From: Pseudorhodoferax aquiterrae
Lineage (GTDB): Bacteria > Pseudomonadota > Gammaproteobacteria > Burkholderiales > Burkholderiaceae_C
Assembly (NCBI RefSeq): GCF_014652235.1
Contig: NZ_BMYK01000001.1
Span: 124,001-188,000, forward strand
Direction: 5' to 3'
Length of the DNA stretch: 64,000 bases
How positions within the stretch are numbered: the first letter of the stretch is position 1; each line of letters begins with the position of its first letter. The position numbers and the translations under genes were made by a program. Under the pieces are notes generated by a model. The model was not told the DNA's origin and searched no databases. It worked only from the letters and a program-made list of their open reading frames with translations. Below are positions 46,617-57,136 of this stretch, piece by piece.

Positions 46617-47654
46617 ATGCTGACCATCCACCGCTTGCAGCCCGGCGATGCCGAGGCATCCCGACGCTGGGACGCCTTCGTGCACCAGTGCCCCGAAGCC
46701 AGCTTCTTCCACCGTGCCGGCTGGCAGACCCTGCTGCGCGACATCTTTCGGCACGACAGCCATTTCCTCTACGCCGAAGACGACGGCGCCATTCGGGGCG
46801 TGCTGCCGCTGGGCCACGTCAAGAGCCGCTTGTTCGGCAATGCGCTGGTCAGCATGCCGTTCGGCGTCTATGGCGGTGTGGCGGCCAGCGATGCTGCGGC
46901 TGCAGAACTGCTGGAGCAGGAGGCGCAGAGCCTGGCCCGCAGGCTCGGTGTCGACCACCTGGAAATGCGCAACGTGCAGCGTCGGCACACCGATTGGCCG
47001 CTACAGGACCTCTATGTCACGTTCCGCAAGAGCATCGGCGCCGACGACGAAGCCAACATGCTGGCCATCCCGCGCAAGCAGCGCGCCATGGTGCGCAAGG
47101 GCATCAAGAACGGCCTGCAGAGCAGCATCGATCCCAACGTGGACCGCTTCTTCGCGCTCTATGCGGACAACGTGCACCGCCATGGCACGCCGGCCATGTC
47201 CAAGCGCTACTTCCAGGCGCTGCTGACCACCTTTGGCGAGGACTGCGAGGTGCTGACCGTCACCTCGCCCGAGGGCCGACCCCTCAGCAGTGTGCTGAGC
47301 TTCTACTTCCGTGACGAGGTGCTGCCCTATTACGCCGGCGACGACGAGGCCGCACGTGATCTGGCCGCCAACGACTTCAAGTACTGGGAGCTGATGCGCC
47401 ATGCCGCGGCGCGCGGTGCGCGCGTGTTCGACTACGGCCGCAGCAAGCAGGGCACGGGTTCCTTCGCGTTCAAGAAAAACTGGGGATTCGAGCCGCAGCC
47501 GCTGCACTACGAGTACCAGCTGTACAAGCGTGACGCGGTTCCCCAGAACAACCCGTCCAACGCCAAGTACCAGTTCGTGATCCGCACCTGGCGCCGCCTG
47601 CCGCGCGCGCTGGTCAACTTCGTCGGCCCGCACATCGTGCGCAACCTGGGCTGA
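46617..47654 (+). CDS. FemAB-like GNAT protein of the XrtA system
   Basis: A 345-residue double-GNAT protein of the FemAB-related group found in exosortase A loci. Marks: FFHRAGWQTLLRDIF, PRKQRAMVRKGIKNGLQSS, FKYWELMRHAAARGARVFDYGRSKQGTGSFAFKKNWGFEPQ. FemAB enzymes add amino acids from tRNA, while these relatives may acylate a sugar or peptide; activity is not known. Its stop is directly followed by the next gene's ATG. Confidence 0.88.
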   Translation: MLTIHRLQPGDAEASRRWDAFVHQCPEASFFHRAGWQTLLRDIFRHDSHFLYAEDDGAIRGVLPLGHVKSRLFGNALVSMPFGVYGGVAASDAAAAELLEQEAQSLARRLGVDHLEMRNVQRRHTDWPLQDLYVTFRKSIGADDEANMLAIPRKQRAMVRKGIKNGLQSSIDPNVDRFFALYADNVHRHGTPAMSKRYFQALLTTFGEDCEVLTVTSPEGRPLSSVLSFYFRDEVLPYYAGDDEAARDLAANDFKYWELMRHAAARGARVFDYGRSKQGTGSFAFKKNWGFEPQPLHYEYQLYKRDAVPQNNPSNAKYQFVIRTWRRLPRALVNFVGPHIVRNLG

Positions 47655-48887
47655 ATGCCGATGGCCACGCTGCTGTACCTGGTGCACCGCATGCCTTACC
47701 CGCCCAACAAGGGCGACAAGGTGCGCTCGTACCATCTGCTGCGGCACCTGCAGCGCTCGCACCGCGTGCTGCTGGGCACCTTCATCGACGATCCGCAGGA
47801 CGAAGCCCACCTGCCCGCGTTGCGCGCCATCTGCCCCGACCTGCATGTGGCGCTGCTGCAGCCGCGCCGGGCCAAGCTGCGCAGCCTGTCCGGCCTGCTG
47901 CGTGGCGAGGCGCTGACGCTGGCCTACTACCGCGATGCGGGCCTGGCGCGCTGGGTGCGCGAGACGCTGGCGGCCGAGACCGTGGACGCGACCGTGGTGT
48001 TCTCCTCGGCCATGGCGCAATACGCGCCGGAGAGCCTGCCGATGCTGGTGGATTTTGTCGATCTGGATTCGGCCAAGTGGACCCAGTACGCGGCTGCGCG
48101 CCCCTGGCCGATGTCCTGGCTGTACCGGCGCGAGGGCGAACGCCTGCTCGCGTTCGAGCGTGCCGTGGCCCAGCGTGCGCGGCGCGCGTTCTTCGTCACC
48201 CCACAGGAGACGGAGCTGTTCCGCAGCCAGGCGCAGGGCAGCGGCGCGAACGTCGAGCCGCTGTGCAATGGCGTGGACGCACAGTTCTTCTCGCCCGACC
48301 CGCAGTGCAGCTCGCCCTATGCGGCCGATGAGCTGCCGCTGGTGTTCACCGGCGCCATGGACTACTGGCCCAACATCGATGCCGTCACCTGGTTCTGCGC
48401 CGACATGCTGCCGGCACTGCGCCAGCGCTGGCCGCGCCTGCGCTTCTACATCGTCGGGCGCAACCCGGCGCCGGCCGTGAGCGCGTTGGCGTCCGAGGCC
48501 GTGACCGTGACCGGCACCGTGGACGACGTGCGCCCCTACCTGCAGCACGCCGCGCTGGTGGTGGCACCGCTGCGCGTGGCGCGCGGCATCCAGAACAAGA
48601 TCCTCGAAGCCATGGCCATGGCCAAGGCCGTGGTGGCGACCGCCGAGTGCGCCCAGGCCATCGGTGCGCGCGCTGGCGTCGAAATGTTCCCGGCCGCCGA
48701 TGCCTCTGCCTTCGTCGCCCAGGTCGAGACGCTGCTCGCCGATGCGCCGCAGGCGGCCGCCGCGGGCGCGGCGGCACGCGCCAAGGTGCTGGCCAGCTTC
48801 AGCTGGGACGCCCACCTCTCCGGCATCGACCGGCACCTACCCATCGCATCGGCCGCGACGGCCCCACCAGGACTGGTACCGACATGA
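47655..48887 (+). CDS. Glycosyltransferase of the XrtA stp1 type
   Basis: A 410-residue GT4-type glycosyltransferase. N-terminal LVHRMPYPPNKGDKVRSYHLLRHL is the stp1 family opening, and the C-terminal donor domain has MDYWPNIDAVTWF, FYIVGRNPAP, VTGTVDDVRPYL and APLRVARGIQNKILEAMAMAKAVVAT with the E-x7-E motif. Sugar specificity is unknown. It starts at the base after the FemAB-like stop and has an ATGA overlap with xrtA. Confidence 0.88.
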   Translation: MPMATLLYLVHRMPYPPNKGDKVRSYHLLRHLQRSHRVLLGTFIDDPQDEAHLPALRAICPDLHVALLQPRRAKLRSLSGLLRGEALTLAYYRDAGLARWVRETLAAETVDATVVFSSAMAQYAPESLPMLVDFVDLDSAKWTQYAAARPWPMSWLYRREGERLLAFERAVAQRARRAFFVTPQETELFRSQAQGSGANVEPLCNGVDAQFFSPDPQCSSPYAADELPLVFTGAMDYWPNIDAVTWFCADMLPALRQRWPRLRFYIVGRNPAPAVSALASEAVTVTGTVDDVRPYLQHAALVVAPLRVARGIQNKILEAMAMAKAVVATAECAQAIGARAGVEMFPAADASAFVAQVETLLADAPQAAAAGAAARAKVLASFSWDAHLSGIDRHLPIASAATAPPGLVPT

Positions 48888-50446
48888 GCGCCAGCATGGC
48901 TCCTTCTTCTTCTGCACCGGGCCTGCCCGCGCATTGGCGCCGGCCGTTGGCGCTGCTGATCCTGACGCTGCTGGCCCTGTTGCTGCTGTACCGCGAGACA
49001 GCCAGCGCCATGGTCGCCATCTGGCTGCGGTCGGACACCTATGCCCATGGCATTCTCGTGTTGCCCATCGTGCTGTGGCTGGTGTGGCGGCAACGGCACC
49101 GGCTGGCCGGCCTGGTGCCGGAGCCTAGCCCCATGGCCGTGGTGCTCATGCTGGGCGCGGCACTGCTGTGGTTGCTGGGCGACCTGGTGGCGGTCAACGC
49201 GGCGACGCAACTGGCGCTGACCATGCTCCTGGTGCTGGCCGTGCCGGCGGTGCTGGGCTGGCAGGTGGCCTGGGCCCTGCTGTTCCCGCTGTGCTTCATG
49301 TTCTTCGCCGTGCCCATCGGCGACTTCATGATGCCGCGCCTGATGGAGTGGACGGCCGATTTCACCGTGCTGGCCCTGCGCATGAGCGGCATCCCGGTGT
49401 ACCGCGAAGGCCAGCAGTTCGTGATCCCATCGGGGCACTGGTCGGTGGTCGAGGCCTGCAGCGGCATCCGCTACCTGATCGCCTCGGTCACCGTCGGCGC
49501 GCTGTTCGCCTACCTGAACTACCGCTCGGCGCGCCGGCGCGCACTGTTCGTCCTGGTATCCATCCTGGTGCCCATCGTGGCGAACTGGCTGCGCGCCTAC
49601 ATCATCGTGATGCTGGGCCACTACTCGGGCAACACCATCGCCACCGGTGTCGACCACCTGATCTACGGCTGGCTGTTCTTCGGCATCGTCATCATGCTCA
49701 TGTTCGCGATCGGCGCGCGCTGGGCCGAGCCTTCGCCCGACATGAAGCAGCCGCTGGTCGCCACCGGCGGCGCGGCCGGCCGGTTCCGCCCGGCCGTGCT
49801 GCTGGCATTGCTGCTGGTGGTGCTGGCGCCCCACGGTGTCGTCTGGGCGCTGGAGCACGCGCAGAACCACACACCGCCGCAGCTGGTGCTGCAGGGCGGG
49901 CTGCAAGGCGGCTGGCAGGCCGCGGAGCGTCCGTCGCCGGACTGGAAGCCCGCCTTCCAGAATCCTTCGGCCGAGCTGTTCCAGGGCGCCATCAAGGAGG
50001 GCCAGCCGGTCGGCCTGTACATCGGCTACTACCGCAGCCAGAACACCGAGCGCAAGCTGGTGTCCTCGTCGAACCAGCTCGTCACCTACTCCGACAAAGA
50101 CTGGGCGGAAGTCGGCGCGGGCACGGCCAGCGCGCCCTGGCCCGGCGGCGCCGTGCCGGTGCGGCAGGCTGAGTTGCGCTCCTCGCTCGTGGGCAGCGCG
50201 GGCGCGGTGCGCTTGCTGGCCTGGCAGGTCTATTGGGTCAACGACCGCCTGGTCGCCGGCGACGCCATGGCCAAGGTCCAGGGTGCGCTGTCGCGTTTGC
50301 TCGGGCGCGGCGATGATTCGGCCGTGGTCGTGGTGTACACGCCGATCGGCGAGGCCGGCACGCGGGCGCAGGACGCCCTGGCGGCCTTCGTCCAGGCCAA
50401 TGGCCAGGCCATCGAGGCCAGCCTGCAGCAGACGCGGCAGCGCTGA
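48884..50446 (+). CDS. xrtA: Exosortase A fused to EpsI domain
   Basis: A 520-residue membrane cysteine transpeptidase that sorts PEP-CTERM proteins. The exosortase domain with about eight helices (20-285) carries the catalytic Cys192 (VEACSGIRYLIAS), Arg237 (VANWLRAYIIV) and His258 (GVDHLIYGWLFF). An EpsI-like periplasmic domain (about 325-520) follows after one more membrane span (about 303-322). In many bacteria EpsI is a separate gene; the fused form is typical of XrtA. No PEP-CTERM substrate lies in the window. Confidence 0.95.
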   Translation: MSASMAPSSSAPGLPAHWRRPLALLILTLLALLLLYRETASAMVAIWLRSDTYAHGILVLPIVLWLVWRQRHRLAGLVPEPSPMAVVLMLGAALLWLLGDLVAVNAATQLALTMLLVLAVPAVLGWQVAWALLFPLCFMFFAVPIGDFMMPRLMEWTADFTVLALRMSGIPVYREGQQFVIPSGHWSVVEACSGIRYLIASVTVGALFAYLNYRSARRRALFVLVSILVPIVANWLRAYIIVMLGHYSGNTIATGVDHLIYGWLFFGIVIMLMFAIGARWAEPSPDMKQPLVATGGAAGRFRPAVLLALLLVVLAPHGVVWALEHAQNHTPPQLVLQGGLQGGWQAAERPSPDWKPAFQNPSAELFQGAIKEGQPVGLYIGYYRSQNTERKLVSSSNQLVTYSDKDWAEVGAGTASAPWPGGAVPVRQAELRSSLVGSAGAVRLLAWQVYWVNDRLVAGDAMAKVQGALSRLLGRGDDSAVVVVYTPIGEAGTRAQDALAAFVQANGQAIEASLQQTRQR

Positions 50447-50462
50447 AGCGAGGAGCAGCAGC

Positions 50463-52400
50463 ATGTGCGGAATCTCCGGCCTGTTCGACCTGCGCGGCAC
50501 GCGCGGGTTCTCGCCCGCGCTCATGTCGGCCATCAACGACATCCAGTCCCACCGCGGTCCGGACGAGGCCGATCTGCATCTGGAGCCGGGACTGGCCATG
50601 GGCCACCGCCGGCTGTCGGTGATCGACCTGGCGACCGGCATCCAGCCGCAATTCAACGAGGACGGCTCGGTCGTCATCGTCTTCAACGGCGAGATCTACA
50701 ACTACCGCGAACTGACCACCGAGCTCAAGGCGCTGGGCCATGTCTTCAAGACGCGCAGCGACACGGAGGTCATCGTGCACGCCTGGGAGGCCTGGGGCGA
50801 GGACTGCCTGCACCGGCTGCGCGGCATGTTCGCGTTCGGCCTGTGGGACCGCAACCAGCAGGTGCTGTTCCTCGCACGCGACCGCATGGGCGTCAAGCCC
50901 ATGCACTACGCGCTGCTGCCGGACGGCAGCTTCGTGTTCGGGTCCGAGCTCAAGGTCATCACGGCCCATCCCGCGTTCGTGCGCAAGATCGACCCGCTGG
51001 CCGTCGAGGAGTACTTCGCGCTGGGCTACGTGGCCGATCCGCGCTGCATCTACGAAGGCGCCTTCAAGCTGCCGCCCGGCCACAAGCTGCTGCTGCGCCG
51101 CGGCATGGCGCGCATTCCCGCGCCACAGCCCTACTGGGACGTGCGCTTCACGCTGGACAACACCATCGGCCTGCAGGAGGCCCAGGCCGAGCTGCTGCAG
51201 CGCATCGACGAATCGGTGCGGCTGCGCCTGGTGGCGGACGTGCCCCTGGGCGCTTTCCTCTCGGGCGGCGTGGATTCCAGCGCCGTGGTGGCCTCCATGG
51301 CCCAGGTGGACGGCAGCCGCATCAAGACCTGCGCCATCGGTTTCGACGATCCGCGCTTCAACGAGTCGCAGTTCGCCCAGATGGTGGCCGAGCGCTATGG
51401 CACCGACCACAGCCTGGACATCGTCGGCAGCGACGACTTCGACCTGATCGACACGCTGGCCTGGCTCTACGACGAGCCCTTCGCCGACAGTTCCGCCGTG
51501 CCGACCTACCGGGTCTGCCAGATGGCGCGCCAGCATGTCACGGTGGCGCTGTCCGGCGATGGCGGTGACGAGAGCTTCGGCGGATACCGGCGCTACCGCC
51601 TGCACCTGGCCGAGGAGAAGGCGCGGCGCGCTTTGCCGCTGGGCCTGCGCCGGCCGCTGTTCGGCGCGCTGGGCTCCCTGTATCCCAAGGCCGACTGGGC
51701 CCCGCGCGTGTTCCGCGCCAAGACCACCTTCCAGGCCCTGGCCTTCGACTCGGCCCAGGCCTATCTGCACAGCGTGTCGGTGCTGCGTGCGGACGAGCGC
51801 GAGCGGCTGTACTCGGCCGGTTTCAAGCGCCAGCTGGGCGGCTACAGCGCGCTGGACATGTTCCGCATGCATGCCGAACGTGCCGGTACCGACGACCCGC
51901 TGGCCCTGGTGCAGTACCTGGACTACAAGACCTGGCTGGTCGGCGACATCAACACCAAGGTCGACCGTGCCGGCATGGCGCATTCGCTGGAGGTGCGCGA
52001 GCCGCTCATGGACCACCAGTTGATCGAGTGGCTGGCCACGCTGCCCAGTGCGCTCAAAATCCAGGGCCAGGAAGGCAAGTACCTGCTCAAGAAGGCGTTC
52101 GAGCCGCGCTTGCCGAACGACGTGCTGTACCGGCCCAAGATGGGCTTTTCGGTGCCGCTGGCGAGCTGGCTGCGCGGCCCGCTGGCCGAGCGCACGCGCG
52201 AGGCGTTGCTGGGCCAGCGCATGGCCGATGCCGGCTACTTCGATCCCGACCAGCTGCGCAACATGGTGCGCCAGCACCAGAGCGGCCAGCGCGATTTCTC
52301 GGCACCGCTGTGGACGCTGCTGATGTTCGAGGCCTTTCTGCGGCAACAGGAGCGGCGCCCCGTGGCCGAACAGGCCGCTGCGATCGGGGTGGCAGCTTGA
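50463..52400 (+). CDS. XrtA-locus asparagine synthase-like amidotransferase
   Basis: A 645-residue class II glutamine amidotransferase fused to an asparagine-synthase domain. Nucleophile Cys2 (MCGISGLFD), SHRGPDE and FNGEIYNYREL lie in the N-terminal domain; the synthase domain has LGAFLSGGVDSSAVVA (PP-loop), ALSGDGGDESFGGY and REPLMDHQLIEW. The family replaces AsnB in exosortase loci and may amidate uronic acids in the polymer (inference; compare WbpS-like proteins). Opens 16 bases after xrtA. Confidence 0.92.
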   Translation: MCGISGLFDLRGTRGFSPALMSAINDIQSHRGPDEADLHLEPGLAMGHRRLSVIDLATGIQPQFNEDGSVVIVFNGEIYNYRELTTELKALGHVFKTRSDTEVIVHAWEAWGEDCLHRLRGMFAFGLWDRNQQVLFLARDRMGVKPMHYALLPDGSFVFGSELKVITAHPAFVRKIDPLAVEEYFALGYVADPRCIYEGAFKLPPGHKLLLRRGMARIPAPQPYWDVRFTLDNTIGLQEAQAELLQRIDESVRLRLVADVPLGAFLSGGVDSSAVVASMAQVDGSRIKTCAIGFDDPRFNESQFAQMVAERYGTDHSLDIVGSDDFDLIDTLAWLYDEPFADSSAVPTYRVCQMARQHVTVALSGDGGDESFGGYRRYRLHLAEEKARRALPLGLRRPLFGALGSLYPKADWAPRVFRAKTTFQALAFDSAQAYLHSVSVLRADERERLYSAGFKRQLGGYSALDMFRMHAERAGTDDPLALVQYLDYKTWLVGDINTKVDRAGMAHSLEVREPLMDHQLIEWLATLPSALKIQGQEGKYLLKKAFEPRLPNDVLYRPKMGFSVPLASWLRGPLAERTREALLGQRMADAGYFDPDQLRNMVRQHQSGQRDFSAPLWTLLMFEAFLRQQERRPVAEQAAAIGVAA

Positions 52401-53638
52401 GCGCTCTGCCGTCCGCAGATGCTGGGCAGGCGCCGCTGCGCATCCTGCTGTTCTCCAGCCTGTTTCCCAGCGCAGCCCGCCCGATCCATGGGATCTTCGT
52501 CGAGACGCGACTGCGCGAACTGCTCAAGACCGGTGCCGTGCAGGCCCGTGTGGTGGCGCCTGTTCCCTGGTTTCCGTCGCAGGGCCAGCGCTTCGGCGAC
52601 TACGCCAAGTTCGCAGCGACGCCCCGCGTGGAAGAGCGCAACGGCATCGAGGTGCACCATCCGCGCTACCTGCTGCTGCCCAAGGTCGGCATGAGCAGTG
52701 CGCCGTTCGCCATGGCGCTCGGGGCGCTGAGGACCATCCGCCGGCTGCAGCGCGAGGGCTTCGACTTTGACCTCATCGACGCCCACTACTACTACCCCGA
52801 TGGCGTCGCCGCCAGCCTGCTGGCGCGCTGGCTGGGCAAGCCCTTCGTCGTCACGGCACGCGGCACCGACCTGAACCTGATCCCCGACTATGCCGTGCCG
52901 CGCCGCCTGATCCAGGCCACGGAACGCGCCGCCAGCGCCTCCATCGGCGTCTGCCAGGCCTTGATGGACCGTCTGCAGGAACTCGGTGGGGACGCAAGCA
53001 AGCTGCACACCCTGCGCAACGGCGTGGATCTGCAGCGTTTCGTGCCCGAACCGCGCGCTGCCGCCCGCGCGCGCCTGCAGCTGCCGGCCGAGGGACGCAT
53101 GCTGCTGTGCGTCGGCCACCTGATCGAACGCAAGGGCCAGTACCTCGCGATCGACGCGTTGGCTGCGCTGCCGGCCGATGTGCGCCTGGTGCTGGCCGGC
53201 GAGGGCCCCGACCGTGCCGCCCTGCAGCGGCAGGCGGAGCGGCTGGGTGTGCGCGAGCGTGTGCACTTCGCCGGCGTGGTGCCGCAAACCGAACTCAAGT
53301 GGTGGTACAGCGCCGCGGACGCCTTGGCCCTGTGTTCCAGCCGCGAAGGCTGGGCCAACGTGCTGTTGGAGGCCATGGCCTGCGGCACGCCCGTGATCGC
53401 CACCGACATCTGGGGCACGCCCGAGGTTGTGAGCCAGCCTGCTGCCGGCGTGTTGATGCCTGAGCGCAGCGGTGCCGGGCTCGTGGCGGCCTGGAACCAG
53501 TTGTTCGCGCAGTTGCCCGACCGCGCCGACACACGCCGCCATGCCGAGACCTTTTCCTGGGACGCGACCACCCAGGGCCAGTTGCAGCTGTTCCGCCAGA
53601 TCCTGACTGCGCGAAAGGCGGGTGCACATGCCGCCTGA
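52397..53638 (+). CDS. GT4 glycosyltransferase
   Basis: A 413-residue GT4 family glycosyltransferase. It opens LRILLFSSLFPSAARPIHGIFVETRLREL, with FDLIDAHYYYPDGVAASLLAR, GVDLQRFVPEP and the donor-site CSSREGWANVLLEAMACGTPVIAT (E-x7-E). The start is a TTG overlapping the amidotransferase stop (TTGA). Specificity is unknown. Confidence 0.88.
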   Translation: MSALPSADAGQAPLRILLFSSLFPSAARPIHGIFVETRLRELLKTGAVQARVVAPVPWFPSQGQRFGDYAKFAATPRVEERNGIEVHHPRYLLLPKVGMSSAPFAMALGALRTIRRLQREGFDFDLIDAHYYYPDGVAASLLARWLGKPFVVTARGTDLNLIPDYAVPRRLIQATERAASASIGVCQALMDRLQELGGDASKLHTLRNGVDLQRFVPEPRAAARARLQLPAEGRMLLCVGHLIERKGQYLAIDALAALPADVRLVLAGEGPDRAALQRQAERLGVRERVHFAGVVPQTELKWWYSAADALALCSSREGWANVLLEAMACGTPVIATDIWGTPEVVSQPAAGVLMPERSGAGLVAAWNQLFAQLPDRADTRRHAETFSWDATTQGQLQLFRQILTARKAGAHAA

Positions 53639-54773
53639 GCGCGCTCCGCTGCACATCGTGCATTTCGTCTACCGCTTCAGCATCGGTGGGCTGGAGAACG
53701 TGATCGTGCAGCTGATCAACCGCCTGCCCGCTGAGCGCTACCGCCATACCGTGGTGTCGCTGACCACCATCGACGACTTCCGCCAGCGCGTGGAGCGGAC
53801 GGACGTGGACTTCATCGCATTGGACAAACCGGTCGGCCACGCAATCCCGCTGTACCGGCGCATCCACGCGCTGCTGCGCCGGCTGCGCCCCCATGTGCTG
53901 CACACCTGCAATCTGGCGGCGCTGGAGATCGTGCCGCTGGGCTGGCTGGCCCGCGTGCCGCTGCGCGTGCATGCCGAACACGGCTGGGACGCCCACGACC
54001 CGCACGGGCATAGCGTGCGCTACCGGCGCCTGCGCCGCGCTTACCGGCCGTTCGTGTCGCACTACGTCAGCGTGTCGCAGGACCTGGACGATTACCTGGC
54101 GCGCGCCATCGGCGTGCCCGCGCGGCGCCGTTCGCTGATTGCCAACGGCGTGGACACGGACCGCTTCGCCCCGGCCGCGGCGCCGGTGACCGCGGTGGCC
54201 GGCTGCCCCTTCGAGCCGGGCCGGCATTGGCTGATCGGCACCGTCGGCCGGCTGCAGACCGTGAAGAACCAGCCGGCCCTGGCCCGGGCCTTCGTGGCAC
54301 TGTTGCAGGCCCGGCCCGACCTGGCCGACCGGGCCCGCCTGGTGTTCGTCGGCGACGGTCCGCTGGCGACCGAGATCGATGCCATCCTGTCCCGGGCCGG
54401 CCTGCGCGATCTGGCCTGGCTGGCCGGTGCGCGCAGCGACGTGCCGCAGGTGCTGCGCATGCTGGACTGCTTCGTGCTGCCCTCGCTGACCGAAGGCACC
54501 TCATGCACGCTGCAGGAGGCCATGGCCTGCGGCCTGCCCATCGTCGCCACCGCGGTCGGTGGCAATCCCGAGGTCGTGGCCGACGGTGCGACGGGCAGCC
54601 TGGTGCCCTCAGAGGACGACGCAGCCATGGCCCGGGCGCTGGCCGCCTACGCCGACGATGCCGTGCTGGCCCAGCGGCACGGGCAGGCGGCGCGCGACCA
54701 GGCGCAGGCCCGCTACGGCCTGGAGGCCATGGTGCGGCGTTACGACACCTTGTTCTCGGGCGCCGGTGCCTGA
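53628..54773 (+). CDS. Glycosyltransferase of the XrtA stp2 type
   Basis: A 381-residue GT4 glycosyltransferase. The opening IVHFVYRFSIGGLENVIVQLINRLP is typical of the exosortase-linked stp2 family. Donor motif: LPSLTEGTSCTLQEAMACGLPIVAT. The ATG at 53628 overlaps the previous gene by 11 bases; a GTG at 53622 would add two residues. Linkage specificity is not readable. Confidence 0.88.
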   Translation: MPPERAPLHIVHFVYRFSIGGLENVIVQLINRLPAERYRHTVVSLTTIDDFRQRVERTDVDFIALDKPVGHAIPLYRRIHALLRRLRPHVLHTCNLAALEIVPLGWLARVPLRVHAEHGWDAHDPHGHSVRYRRLRRAYRPFVSHYVSVSQDLDDYLARAIGVPARRRSLIANGVDTDRFAPAAAPVTAVAGCPFEPGRHWLIGTVGRLQTVKNQPALARAFVALLQARPDLADRARLVFVGDGPLATEIDAILSRAGLRDLAWLAGARSDVPQVLRMLDCFVLPSLTEGTSCTLQEAMACGLPIVATAVGGNPEVVADGATGSLVPSEDDAAMARALAAYADDAVLAQRHGQAARDQAQARYGLEAMVRRYDTLFSGAGA

Positions 54774-54782
54774 GTTTTTTCC

Positions 54783-56000
54783 ATGCGCATCCTGCACATC
54801 TTCGACCACTCATTGCCGCTGCACAGCGGCTACACCTTCCGCTCCGCAGCGCTGCTGCGCGAGCAGCGCGCGCTGGGCTGGGAAACCTTCCACCTGACCT
54901 CGCCCAAGCAGGAGGGCGACGTGCATGCCGTGGAGGAGTCCGAAGGTTTCTCCTTTTTCCGTACGCCGCCGCAGCCCTCGGTGCTGGACCGCTTCCCGGT
55001 GGCGCGCGAGTGGGCGCTGATGCGCCAGCTCGAGACGCGCATCGACCAGGTGGTGCAGGAGGTCCAGCCCGACCTGATCCACGCCCATTCGCCGGTGCTC
55101 AACGTGCTGCCCGCGCTCAAGGTAGGGCGGCGGCGCGGCATCCCCGTCACCTACGAGATCCGCGCCTTCTGGGAGGACGCGTCCGTCGACCACGGCACCA
55201 CGCGCGAGGGCAGCCTGCGCTACCGGCTCACGCGTGCGCTGGAGACCCGCGCCGTGCGCCAGGCCGACCATGTCTTCACGATCTGCGAGGGTCTGCGTGC
55301 CGACATCGTGGCGCGCGGCATTCCCAGCGCCAAGGTCGGCGTCGTGCCCAATGCGGTGGATGTGGACTCGTTCCAGCTCTCCAGCCCGCCGGACGCAGCG
55401 TTGCAGCAGCGCCTGGGCCTGGTGCCGGGCGCGCCGGTGGTCGGCTTCATCGGTTCGTTCTATGCCTACGAGGGGCTGGACCTGCTGGTCGCTGCCATGC
55501 CGCGGCTGCTCGAAAAGGAGCCCGCACTGCGCATGCTGCTCGTGGGTGGTGGGCCGCAGGACGATAATCTGCGAGCCCAGGCCGCGCAGCTGGGGCTGGC
55601 AGACCGCATCCTGTTCACGGGCCGGGTCCCGCACAAGGATGTGAGCCGCTACTACGACCTGATCGACGTGCTGGTCTATCCGCGGCATTCGATGCGCCTG
55701 ACCGAACTCGTGACGCCGCTCAAGCCCTTGGAGGCCATGGCACAGGGGCGCCTGTTCGTGGCGTCCGACGTTGGCGGCCACAAGGAGCTGGTGGAGCATG
55801 ACCGCACCGGCGTGCTGTTCAAGGCGGACGATGCCGACGCGCTGGCCGGGGCCGTGCTGGGCCTGCTGCAACAGCGCGAGCGCTGGCCCGCGTTCAAGGC
55901 CGCCGGGCGCCGCCATGTCGAACAGGTGCGCAACTGGCGCAACAGCGTCGCGAACTACAAAGAGCCCTTCGAGCGGCTCACGCGAAAGGGGAGTCGGTGA
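54783..56000 (+). CDS. Glycosyltransferase, exosortase A-associated (Daro_2409 type)
   Basis: A 405-residue GT4 glycosyltransferase. The opening [26 protein letters not shown] and [21 protein letters not shown] are hallmarks of a family known from exosortase A loci. The donor site includes [21 protein letters not shown]. It is 9 bases after the previous gene and overlaps wecB by GTGA. Confidence 0.9.
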   Translation: MRILHIFDHSLPLHSGYTFRSAALLREQRALGWETFHLTSPKQEGDVHAVEESEGFSFFRTPPQPSVLDRFPVAREWALMRQLETRIDQVVQEVQPDLIHAHSPVLNVLPALKVGRRRGIPVTYEIRAFWEDASVDHGTTREGSLRYRLTRALETRAVRQADHVFTICEGLRADIVARGIPSAKVGVVPNAVDVDSFQLSSPPDAALQQRLGLVPGAPVVGFIGSFYAYEGLDLLVAAMPRLLEKEPALRMLLVGGGPQDDNLRAQAAQLGLADRILFTGRVPHKDVSRYYDLIDVLVYPRHSMRLTELVTPLKPLEAMAQGRLFVASDVGGHKELVEHDRTGVLFKADDADALAGAVLGLLQQRERWPAFKAAGRRHVEQVRNWRNSVANYKEPFERLTRKGSR

Positions 56001-57136
56001 AAGTCTTGATCGTGTTCGGAACCCGCCCCGAGGCCATCAAGATGGCACCGGTGGTCAAGGGCTTGCAGGCTGCCGCCGACCGGCTGCAGACCGTGGTCTG
56101 CGTGACCGCCCAGCACCGCGAGATGCTCGATCAGGTGCTGCGCCTGTTCGAGATCGTGCCGCAGCACGACCTGAACGTGATGAAGCCCAACCAGGACCTG
56201 TACGACGTGACGGGCAACATCCTGGCGGGCCTCAAGGGCGTGCTGGCGGCCGAGAAACCCGACCTCGTGCTCGTGCACGGCGACACCACCACCACGCTGG
56301 CCACCAGCCTGGCGGCCTACTACGCGCGCGCTGCGGTCGGCCATGTGGAAGCGGGCTTGCGCACGGGCAACAAGTACGCGCCCTTCCCGGAAGAGATCAA
56401 CCGCAAGGTGACGGGTGCCGTGGCCGACCTGCACTTCGCCCCGACCGCGATGTCGCGCGACAACCTGCTGCGCGAGGGCGTGGAGGCCGCCAGCATCTTC
56501 GTCACGGGCAACACGGTGGTCGACGCGTTGCTGACCGTGGTGGACAAGCTGCGCACCGACGCGGCCCTCAAACAGCAGATGCAGGAGCGCTTCAGCTTCC
56601 TCGATCCTTCGCGCCGGCTGATCCTCGTGACCGGCCACCGCCGCGAGAACTTCGGCGAGGGCTTCGAGAACATCTGCCATGCGCTGGCCGACATCGCGGC
56701 CGGCCAGCCGGACGTGGAGGTCCTCTACCCGGTGCACATGAACCCGAACGTGCGCAAGCCGGTGCAGGAGATCCTGGCCGCGCGCGGCCTGTCCAACGTG
56801 CACCTGATCGAGCCGGTCGACTACCTGCCCTTCGTGCACCTGATGGACCGGGCCTACCTGATCATCACCGACTCCGGTGGCGTGCAGGAGGAAGCGCCTT
56901 CGCTGGGCAAGCCGGTGCTGGTCATGCGCGACATCACCGAGCGGCCGGAAGCCGTGCAGGCCGGCACCGTGCGACTGGTGGGCACCGCGCGAGAGGCCAT
57001 CGTGCGCGAAACCCTGCACCTGCTGAACGATGCCGAGGCCTACGCGCGCATGTCGCGGGCCCACAATCCCTACGGCGACGGCCAGGCCGTCGGCCGCATC
57101 CTTGAAGCTGTCCTGTCCTGGAAAGAGAGCCGCTGA
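55997..57136 (+). CDS. wecB: UDP-N-acetylglucosamine 2-epimerase
   Basis: A 379-residue non-hydrolysing epimerase (UDP-GlcNAc to UDP-ManNAc). Marks: [88 protein letters not shown]. Starts with GTG overlapping the preceding stop (GTGA). Coupled to wecC by a TGATG overlap, so the two make UDP-ManNAcA. Confidence 0.96.
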   Translation: MKVLIVFGTRPEAIKMAPVVKGLQAAADRLQTVVCVTAQHREMLDQVLRLFEIVPQHDLNVMKPNQDLYDVTGNILAGLKGVLAAEKPDLVLVHGDTTTTLATSLAAYYARAAVGHVEAGLRTGNKYAPFPEEINRKVTGAVADLHFAPTAMSRDNLLREGVEAASIFVTGNTVVDALLTVVDKLRTDAALKQQMQERFSFLDPSRRLILVTGHRRENFGEGFENICHALADIAAGQPDVEVLYPVHMNPNVRKPVQEILAARGLSNVHLIEPVDYLPFVHLMDRAYLIITDSGGVQEEAPSLGKPVLVMRDITERPEAVQAGTVRLVGTAREAIVRETLHLLNDAEAYARMSRAHNPYGDGQAVGRILEAVLSWKESR

